Assembly (NCBI GenBank): GCA_041595875.1
Contig: JBFHJN010000117.1
Coordinates: forward strand, 1 to 5,063
Length of the DNA: 5,063 nucleotides
DNA from: UBA2279 sp041595875
Lineage (GTDB): Bacteria > Actinomycetota > Coriobacteriia > Anaerosomatales > Anaerosomataceae
Reading direction: 5' to 3'
The notes under the pieces were generated by a model. The model did no database searches. It had not been told where the DNA came from and worked only from the letters and a program-made list of their open reading frames with translations. Positions 1 to 4,355 of this stretch are shown piece by piece (the first letter of the stretch is position 1; every line of letters begins with the position of its first letter). A program made the translations under genes and the position numbers.

Positions 1-427
1 CCACCTTCTCGCCGTCGAGCTTCTCGACGAGGAAGGCGATGACGTCGTCCGCCTCGACGTGGGGCTGACACACGAGTTGAGCGCCCAAAGTGCGAAAGGC
101 GGTGGAGACTAGCTCGACCGCCTTGGTTGTCTCCTCGTTCACTTCAGGCGGGCTGGTTCCCCGGCCCTCCTTGTAGCCGCTATAAATTTGTCGCCGACGG
201 ATCTTGGAGTTGCCCCGCTCCAGCACGAAGATGCACTGGGAGGGGGCGATGTCGAGGGCCTCCGACGCCGAGACAATCGCGTTGACCGTGTTGTCGTACC
301 CATACCAGGCACTGTTCACCTGGACAGGCTTGCCCTCCCACTCCACCACTTTGCCATTCTCCCCGTCTTTGCCAGCATATAGGCAAGTCTTGATGATGGA
401 CGGGGTGTCGATAATGAGTCTACGCAT
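1..427 (-). CDS. 5'-3' exonuclease / flap endonuclease, C-terminal part beyond the window
   Basis: This reading frame runs off the left edge, so only the first 142 residues are visible. It resembles the FEN/PIN-like 5' nuclease family (T5 exonuclease, N-terminal domain of DNA polymerase I), which removes 5' flaps and RNA primers during replication. The first metal-binding aspartate is probably D7 in the N-terminal strand LIIDTPS. A basic helical-arch segment covers residues 71-89 (RRRQIYSGYKEGR at 77-89). The family hallmark EADDVIA lies at 125-131, where E125, D127 and D128 would bind metal. Family members are usually about 250-300 residues, so roughly half is missing. The ATG at 427 is preceded by GGAGG only 4 bases away and overlaps the end of the zinc-finger gene by 8 bases, suggesting translational coupling. 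The family call is based on motifs and is fairly secure; the exact substrate preference is inferred. Confidence 0.88.
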   Translation of the reverse strand, partial: MRRLIIDTPSIIKTCLYAGKDGENGKVVEWEGKPVQVNSAWYGYDNTVNAIVSASEALDIAPSQCIFVLERGNSKIRRRQIYSGYKEGRGTSPPEVNEETTKAVELVSTAFRTLGAQLVCQPHVEADDVIAFLVEKLDGEKV

Positions 428-656
428 ACATCCTCCGCTTGTTCTCCCAGATCACTTGGCATGAGAGGCAGCGACACTTCAGCAGTGCCAGCCGCCCCTC
501 CTCGATTGGCTCCCCGCACGACGAGCAGTCCGGGTCGATGTTGTCCGGGTTCTGCTCAGGCGCGGCGAGCCTTCTGTACTCCTCAACCCGGCCATCGACG
601 AAGTCCTGCGCGACGTCACTGGCCTGGTCGAGTGGATCGCTGTGGCGCTCAGTCAC
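420..656 (-). CDS. TraR/DksA-like C4 zinc-finger protein
   Basis: This 78-residue protein has the size and layout of the TraR family, short relatives of DksA carried by phages and plasmids. Known members bind the secondary channel of bacterial RNA polymerase and alter promoter choice without needing ppGpp. The N-terminal 30 residues are acidic and probably helical (DPLDQASDVAQDF). The zinc site is C44-x2-C47 followed by G48, and C63-x2-C66, with an extra cysteine at C61 as in TraR itself (GCRTCASC). The start is GTG at 656, within the last codons of the kinase gene (8-base overlap); no good Shine-Dalgarno sequence precedes it, so translation probably depends on coupling. Its end overlaps the 5' exonuclease start. 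Family membership is well supported by the finger spacing; an effect on host polymerase is inferred, and a purely structural finger protein cannot be excluded. Confidence 0.82.
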   Translation of the reverse strand: MTERHSDPLDQASDVAQDFVDGRVEEYRRLAAPEQNPDNIDPDCSSCGEPIEEGRLALLKCRCLSCQVIWENKRRMYA

Positions 657-1200
657 GTCGGCGGTCCATCTGGTAGAGGACCCCCTCGATGTTCAGGTGC
701 AGGTCGGCGATCGTGCTGTCGTTCACGAGGAAGAAGTCCCCCGGCTTGCGCGTAACGCCGGCCTCGCTCGGATGCTGCCCCGCCTCGCCGGTAAGCCCTG
801 CGCCCGGTCGCTCGAGGTGGATGATGGCGCCGCCCAGGTGGCGGATCGCATCAGCCTCGAGGTCGAAGCGGACATCCGGCACCACGACGTGGTCCGACTG
901 CTCGAGCATCTGGTAGCTCAGGTTCCAGCGCTTGAGCCAGAGGTCGTCGCCGAACAGAGCCTTCAGACCATGACCGATATCCTGCAGTATCCGTCGGGGG
1001 GCCGAGCCCCAGTAGGGGACTTCCTGCTCCTTGAGCAGCCGATCAGTCAGGTAGTGAGCGTCAAGGCCGAAGATCACCTCGGTCGCCCGGCGCAGCGGGT
1101 CAGCGAACGCAATCTTCGTGAACTCGTGCGACTCCCACAGGTAGTCGGCAACGGTGTCTTTGCCAGATCCGGCTTTTCCAGCGATTCCAATGAGTTTCAT
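649..1200 (-). CDS. Deoxynucleoside monophosphate kinase
   Basis: This 183-residue P-loop kinase resembles phage dNMP kinases (T4 gene 1 type), which use ATP to turn dNMPs into dNDPs and so feed the phage DNA precursor pool. The Walker A loop is GKAGSGKDT at 8-16, directly after the first strand (KLIGIA). Other family-like segments are FADPLRRA at 32-39, the APRRILQDIG stretch at 67-76 that resembles the nucleotide-binding helix of dNMP kinases, and VVVPDVRF at 105-112. The length is slightly below that of T4 gp1 (about 240) but usual for shorter phage versions. The ATG at 1200 has a weak purine-rich site (GAGAAG) upstream, 21 bases after the stop of the preceding gene. The 3' end overlaps the zinc-finger gene. 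Which dNMPs it accepts cannot be read from the sequence. Confidence 0.88.
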   Translation of the reverse strand: MKLIGIAGKAGSGKDTVADYLWESHEFTKIAFADPLRRATEVIFGLDAHYLTDRLLKEQEVPYWGSAPRRILQDIGHGLKALFGDDLWLKRWNLSYQMLEQSDHVVVPDVRFDLEADAIRHLGGAIIHLERPGAGLTGEAGQHPSEAGVTRKPGDFFLVNDSTIADLHLNIEGVLYQMDRRRD

Positions 1201-1221
1201 GTTTTCTTCTCGTATGTTTCG

Positions 1222-2076
1222 TTACTCGACGACACCAAGGTAGTCGAGCTTCAGGTACGCACGTTCCCGGACGTATTCAGCCGGGTTTTCGGTCCAACGT
1301 TTGGGGCACCCGAACGTTCGATAAAAGGTCCTGCGGTCCAACGTGTGAGGGACCAACAGGTCGAACAGGTGCTTGATCGGCCAGCTTCGTGAGACTAAGG
1401 CCCGCTCGATCTTTGCAGTGGGGATCCGCCTCGTAGCGAACAGCCACGGGGCGATGGATGAGAACTTGTTCTGGTAGGCAAACCGGGCTGCTCCAAGTAG
1501 GCTTCTTTCGTATGAGTCGGGGCGCAGTCTACCCCACATTAGCGTCACTGCCTTGTCCTTTGACATGTACCCTTGAGGCTCCGTGATGCCGGTCACAGAA
1601 GGCGTCCAACCTGCCCCCTCCAGGTACTCTTTGTAGCGGCAAAGCAACACCCCGTCCCGCACTCCGATCTCCGAGGTCCCGTTGGCGGCAACGAATGTCC
1701 GCAGGTCGGGGGTTGTCTCCAGACTCCACCCCGGCTGCCGCCCCGCCCACACGAGGAATCTCTCCGGGCTGCGGCCTACGAACTTCTGGACTTGAGCCGG
1801 CAGCTTCGCCTCTGGCTCCTCATCCGACATCTCGGGCTTGATCAGCTTGAACAAGGTGTAGGCGAACCGCTCCTCGATAGCGTCATCCGAGGCTGTGGCC
1901 CCCGGCACCATCAGGTCTGCTAACGGCACCCCCTCGAACACCTCGGTCGTGAGCAAGGGGGGGAGTTCAATTCCGGCCCTTGGCGCTACACTGTGGAAGT
2001 CTGCGACACCGGCGACCATCGGGCGCAAGTGCTCGACGATCTTGCGGACCATTGCGTTCCGCTGTCTGGGAGTCAT
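1222..2076 (-). CDS. Uncharacterised phage protein, 284 residues
   Basis: I do not recognise this family. The frame is open further upstream to 2223, but the real start is very probably the ATG at 2076. It forms an ATGA overlap with the stop of the MazG-like gene, and GAGAGGA sits about 8 bases before it. Residues upstream of this start are arginine- and proline-rich shadow sequence of the MazG gene. The protein has no signal peptide or membrane helix and no obvious nucleotide-binding or metal motif. The N-terminal 100 residues are mixed and acidic around 80-90 (MSDEEPEAK). The C-terminal half is rich in aromatic and basic residues, with segments such as RTFYRTFGCPKRW and YVRERAYLKLDYL, compatible with a soluble nucleic-acid-associated protein; that is only a guess. 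Its position between MazG and dNMP kinase suggests expression with replication functions. Confidence 0.85.
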   Translation of the reverse strand: MTPRQRNAMVRKIVEHLRPMVAGVADFHSVAPRAGIELPPLLTTEVFEGVPLADLMVPGATASDDAIEERFAYTLFKLIKPEMSDEEPEAKLPAQVQKFVGRSPERFLVWAGRQPGWSLETTPDLRTFVAANGTSEIGVRDGVLLCRYKEYLEGAGWTPSVTGITEPQGYMSKDKAVTLMWGRLRPDSYERSLLGAARFAYQNKFSSIAPWLFATRRIPTAKIERALVSRSWPIKHLFDLLVPHTLDRRTFYRTFGCPKRWTENPAEYVRERAYLKLDYLGVVE

Positions 2077-2456
2077 GGGCGCATCCTCTCTTTGGGCACT
2101 GACTTCAGGACTGCCAGCGCCTCCGCCTCGATGTTGCGGAAGTTCGCCCGGTCGGCGTTGAACACGCCGTCGGGGTACCGGGCCTCGAGCTTGGCGATGT
2201 TCATGGCCAGCACGTCGCTCCACGTCGCGTCGACGAGATGGATCAGGGCGTTGAGGTAGAACACGACGTCGCCGATCTCCATCAGCAGCTTCGTCGTATC
2301 AAGCGTCTTGTCGTACGCGACACTCTTCTTGATCAGGTCGGCGACCTCGCCTGCCTCTCCGGCCACGCCCAGCGCCATGTGGCACAGGTCAAGGTCGTAG
2401 GTGTCGAGCGAGCTGACGGTGCGCAGTGCGAGCGGGCTGTACTCTTTCAGGTCCAT
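2073..2456 (-). CDS. MazG-like nucleotide pyrophosphohydrolase
   Basis: This 127-residue all-alpha protein fits the MazG/dUTPase-like NTP pyrophosphatase superfamily, which hydrolyses (d)NTPs to monophosphate plus pyrophosphate with Mg2+. The metal-binding pattern is clear: GEAGEVADLIKK at 33-44 gives E34 and E37 (ExxE), and EIGDVVFYL at 60-68 gives E60 and D63 (ExxD). The C-terminal LEARYPDGVF is also typical of phage MazG-like proteins. It has one domain, unlike the two-domain E. coli MazG. In phages such enzymes may sanitise the nucleotide pool or lower (p)ppGpp-type alarm signals; which one applies here is unknown. The ATG at 2456 follows CTGAGGA by about 10 bases. An intrinsic terminator lies just upstream, so this gene needs read-through. 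Its TGA stop overlaps the next gene as ATGA. Confidence 0.9.
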   Translation of the reverse strand: MDLKEYSPLALRTVSSLDTYDLDLCHMALGVAGEAGEVADLIKKSVAYDKTLDTTKLLMEIGDVVFYLNALIHLVDATWSDVLAMNIAKLEARYPDGVFNADRANFRNIEAEALAVLKSVPKERMRP

Positions 2457-2479
2457 TGCGGTGTGATCCTCAGTTAGTC

Positions 2480-2503
2480 AAAAGGCCCCGCATCGCAGGG
2501 CCT
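2480..2503 (-). terminator. Intrinsic terminator after the exonuclease gene
   Basis: Read on the minus strand, AGGCCCTGC pairs with GCGGGGCCT (one G-U pair) around a GAT loop, giving a 9-bp GC-rich stem followed at once by TTTT. It starts 22 bases after the stop of the DnaQ-like gene and ends 23 bases before the MazG-like start. The U-tract is short, so termination may be partial, which fits the absence of an evident promoter for the genes downstream. Confidence 0.75.
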
Positions 2504-2525
2504 CCGGTTCTTGGTGGGTAAGTAA

Positions 2526-3197
2526 CTACGCCTCGAGCGCCGCCCGCAGGTCATCGTCGAGGTTGCTCAGGCCGAGCAGCCAGACCACGTAGCTGCGGGG
2601 CAGGTCTTTCAGCGGCACACCCTTGTGCTTCCCGAAGGTCATGGTCGTGACCTGCATCGGGGTATTGGCAAGCTCGAAGAGGTCCCACAGGGTGTAGCCG
2701 AAGTCCTCGCTCATCTTGCCGAGGATGGCCAGCATCGCTTCCACGTCGCCGAACGCACTGTGGAACCCGTCCTTGTCCACCTCGATGCCGAGGTAGTAGA
2801 TCATGGTGGCGAGCTTGTGGTTATCCGACTTCGGGTACAGGCGCCGCGCCAGGCGCAGGACGTCCAACTGAGGGGTGCCCTCGGCCAGGAACCGGCTCAG
2901 GAACCGGTAATCGAAGGGGGCGTTGTAGGCCGTAAAGATGAAGTCAGCACAACCGAACCGGTTCTCGAGGATGTCCTCGAAATACTGCTCGATGCACGGC
3001 TTGCCGGCGACGTCACGGTTCGTGATGTGGTGCACGGCGCTGGCACCGGCCGGGATCGGGCACCCCGGATCGATCAGGCTGCCGCCCTTCTCCACCACAT
3101 TGAAGTCCTGGTCAACCAAAGCCCACGCAACCTCGACGACTCTGTCGTTAGGCCCAACGCCGGTGGTTTCCACATCGGCCAGAAAGTAGGTCGTCAT
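2526..3197 (-). CDS. DnaQ-like DEDDh 3'-5' exonuclease with C-terminal DUF3820 domain
   Basis: This 223-residue protein is a DEDDh-type 3'-5' exonuclease, the superfamily of DnaQ proofreading subunits and exonuclease X. The catalytic set is complete: D8 and E10 in ADVETTG, D96 in AYNAPFDYRFL (90-100), and H146 and D151 in HSAFGDVEAML (146-156). VHHIT at 55-59 is a further typical segment. After the nuclease domain (about 1-165), residues 184-208 (FGKHKGVPLKDLP, then YVVWLL) match the DUF3820 domain that often ends exonuclease X-like proteins. It would trim or degrade DNA 3' ends in the cytoplasm, in repair, recombination or proofreading; the exact task is inferred. The ATG at 3197 follows AAGAAG at about 6 bases. 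The gene sits immediately downstream of the structured RNA at 3219-3442 and is followed by an intrinsic terminator, so it may be its own transcription unit. Confidence 0.93.
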   Translation of the reverse strand: MTTYFLADVETTGVGPNDRVVEVAWALVDQDFNVVEKGGSLIDPGCPIPAGASAVHHITNRDVAGKPCIEQYFEDILENRFGCADFIFTAYNAPFDYRFLSRFLAEGTPQLDVLRLARRLYPKSDNHKLATMIYYLGIEVDKDGFHSAFGDVEAMLAILGKMSEDFGYTLWDLFELANTPMQVTTMTFGKHKGVPLKDLPRSYVVWLLGLSNLDDDLRAALEA

Positions 3198-3218
3198 TTA
3201 ATTCTTCTTATGGTTTGG

Positions 3219-3442
3219 TCAACTTCCGTACACCTAAGCCTTTCGGCTTAGGTGTAGGTCCTCGTGAGAAGACCCACAGTGGCACTCATAGTCCTCCCCG
3301 GTTGCCTCCGGGGTACCGCAGGCACAGGGCCTACGGCTCCCTGCCCATCGGGCAGGCTGAGTCGGCCTTCGCTGGCACCCGCTCTCAACCCTACGACCAG
3401 CTCCATAGGGGGAGACACCATCCACTGTCTTTGCCCCGTGGA
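3219..3442 (-). ncRNA. Complex structured RNA with two possible pseudoknots, HEARO/omega RNA-like
   Basis: The minus-strand transcript of this gene-free stretch folds almost completely. Seen directly, in plus coordinates from the 5' end of the RNA: TCCAC 3421-3425, in the loop of a hairpin (3413-3417 with 3426-3430, extended by GGGG 3409-3412 with CCCC 3434-3437), can pair with 3438-3442 as a pseudoknot. A hairpin 3390-3395/3404-3409 has a loop (3396-3401) complementary over 6 bp to 3371-3376, a second pseudoknot. A stem 3281-3288/3358-3367 closes a multiloop with three hairpins: 3341-3346/3350-3355, 3316-3323/3329-3336 and 3296-3301/3308-3313. Then come a 7-bp hairpin 3257-3263/3268-3274 and a perfect 12-bp stem 3229-3240/3245-3256 with a GAAA loop. 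Size, pseudoknots and segments such as GGGAGCCGUAGG and GUGUACGGAAGUUGACC recall HEARO, the omega RNA of IscB, as I remember it; that family call needs a covariance search. No IscB (RuvC/HNH) gene lies in the window. Confidence 0.68.
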
Positions 3443-3532
3443 CGACCGCGAGCAGGCAAGCGGACTATGTGGGACGCCGGTTTAAGCCTTACCGGCTGGC
3501 TGTGTGGCTATCGCACGCGGGTAGAACCCGGG
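3443..3532 (-). other. Non-coding flank upstream of the structured RNA, with two small hairpins
   Basis: This stretch joins the stop of the single-strand-binding gene to the 5' side of the structured RNA. On the minus strand it holds a 5-bp hairpin CGGGT-TCT-ACCCG (3518-3530) directly after the stop codon and a 6-bp hairpin GCCGGT/ACCGGC (3476-3481/3491-3496). Neither has a U-tract, so neither is a convincing terminator. If the RNA is an omega RNA, its guide would lie at the proximal end of this stretch, roughly 3443-3460; that is inference. No promoter is evident here. Confidence 0.45.
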
Positions 3533-4162
3533 TTAGATTGCCTCTTCCATCACGGCGAAGTCGTCGAGGGTGTCGCTGCCGCCCAGAGCGTCGCCTTCAC
3601 GGATGAACTGCACCACGTTCACGTAGCTTCCAACGCCCTTGTTGCCGGCGCTGTCGTAGCCTTTGAATGCGATGCGGACTCGGCACCAGTCACCGCCCTT
3701 GATGAAGGACGCCTCATCGACCTTGTTCTTGAAGGGGTCAATGATCCGGGGTTGATTGGCAGAGCTGAGGTTCAGGTACCAGTGGCCGGCGTACCAGTCG
3801 ACAGGGTTTCCCTCCTTGTCATACTTCTCGTCCCCGTCCTTCACAGGCATTCGCAGGTTCGGCAGAACGCGCTTGAATTTATCGACTGCTGCCTGATTCG
3901 CTGCGGCTTGAAGGGCGTCATACGTGGCCTGATCCTCTTTAGGAATCAGCACCATCATGGTGTACTTGCCTGCATGGATCTCCGCGTCATCAGGTCTCGG
4001 GGACGCCAGATTGGGGTACACCAGCCGACACACAGGCGTCGTCACTTGCGTCGGGTGCTGCGGGGATACTACAGGGCCGAGTGCTTTCGCGTTGGTGGCC
4101 GCCTCGGTTTCAAAGGCGGGGGTGGAGCGACCGGTGGATTCAGGTTGGTTCAGGATGCCCAT
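3533..4162 (-). CDS. DUF2815/Enc34-type single-stranded DNA-binding protein
   Basis: This 209-residue protein fits the phage DUF2815 family, whose Enc34 member has an OB-fold that binds single-stranded DNA during replication and recombination. Family-like segments run in order: CRLVYPNLASPRPD at 45-58, the strand GKYTMMVLIPK at 65-75, the central KDGDEKYDKEGNPV and YAGHWYLNLSSANQPRIID stretches (about 107-142), and a closing AFKGYDSAGNKGVGSYVNVVQFIREGD segment (about 165-192). The last residues (DDFAVMEEAI) are acidic and hydrophobic, like SSB tails that recruit partner proteins. The first 40 residues are polar and probably disordered. The ATG at 4162 has GGAG 7 bases upstream. It lies just behind the terminator at 4204-4226, so its expression may depend on read-through or anti-termination. 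The family call is strong; cooperative coating of replication forks is inferred. Confidence 0.9.
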   Translation of the reverse strand: MGILNQPESTGRSTPAFETEAATNAKALGPVVSPQHPTQVTTPVCRLVYPNLASPRPDDAEIHAGKYTMMVLIPKEDQATYDALQAAANQAAVDKFKRVLPNLRMPVKDGDEKYDKEGNPVDWYAGHWYLNLSSANQPRIIDPFKNKVDEASFIKGGDWCRVRIAFKGYDSAGNKGVGSYVNVVQFIREGDALGGSDTLDDFAVMEEAI

Positions 4163-4203
4163 TTGGGATCTCCAGTGGATGTATACGAGTGGAAGTGGAC
4201 TGC

Positions 4204-4226
4204 AAAAACGCTCCCGTCAGGGAGCG
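4204..4226 (-). terminator. Intrinsic terminator upstream of the single-strand-binding gene
   Basis: On the minus strand CGCTCCC pairs perfectly with GGGAGCG around a TGAC loop (7 bp), and TTTTT follows without a gap. This is a textbook Rho-independent terminator. It closes the short transcript that would start at the promoter at 4313-4341 and lies 41 bases before the next start codon. Confidence 0.88.
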
Positions 4227-4306
4227 GTAAGGGGTTGCGGTCTCGGCCTTGGCCTTTGGCAACCCCTGTACTCGGGGAGGGCCTGCGCTTCAGTGCTCGG
4301 CCCTTG
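4204..4306 (-). ncRNA. Candidate small RNA or attenuated leader of about 100 nt
   Basis: A sigma70-like promoter and an intrinsic terminator frame about 100 bases with no plausible reading frame. The minus-strand RNA has three successive stem-loops: AGGGCC/GGCCCU (4299-4304 with 4278-4283), GGGGUUGC/GCAACCCC (4259-4266 with 4231-4238, 20-nt loop) and the terminator hairpin. A CCCC at 4274-4277 could pair with the GGGG at 4263-4266 and so compete with the second stem, as in regulatory leaders. It could be a free small RNA made by the phage, or a leader that controls the single-strand-binding gene downstream. It matches no riboswitch or small RNA family I know. The transcript ends are predicted, with the start near 4306. 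Confidence 0.55.
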
Positions 4307-4312
4307 GTTCAC

Positions 4313-4341
4313 ACTTTAGATGTCGCCACGGTCAGTGTCAA
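4313..4341 (-). promoter_or_regulatory. Sigma70-like promoter
   Basis: On the minus strand a perfect -35 box TTGACA (4341-4336) is followed by exactly 17 bases and then TAAAGT (4318-4313), which matches 4 of 6 bases of the -10 consensus. It lies entirely in the gap after the unknown gene's stop codon and points at the structured leader. Transcription would start near 4305-4307. It suggests use of host RNA polymerase at this point. Confidence 0.6.
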
Positions 4342-4355
4342 CATCTGTGACAAAC

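Noticed and set aside
439..1392. A 317-codon open frame on the plus strand
   Set aside because: It is antisense to the dNMP kinase and TraR-like genes, which have clear motifs. Its product has no recognisable domain.
2077..2223. Longer version of the 284-residue protein starting at 2223
   Set aside because: The extra 49 residues overlap the MazG-like gene and are arginine-rich shadow sequence, while the ATG at 2076 has a good ribosome site and an ATGA overlap.
3196..3219. TTGACC at 3219-3214 with a poor -10 (TAAATG) as a promoter for the exonuclease
   Set aside because: The spacing is 16 and the -10-like hexamer overlaps the start codon, leaving no room for a leader; TTGACC is also part of the RNA's conserved-looking 3' end.
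3229..3256. The 12-bp GAAA-loop hairpin as a transcription terminator
   Set aside because: On the minus strand it is followed by CGGAAG, on the plus strand by GGTCCT; neither side has a U-tract. A GNRA-type loop fits a structural RNA better.
3311..3340. Group II intron domain V, suggested by GAGCCGTAGG and CGGTACC
   Set aside because: The hairpin is too short, has a 5-base loop in place of GNRA, lacks the domain V bulge, and there is no reverse transcriptase or split gene around it.
3498..3532. A tRNA-like T-arm suggested by GGGTTCTACCC
   Set aside because: No acceptor stem, anticodon arm or D-arm can be built around it on either strand.
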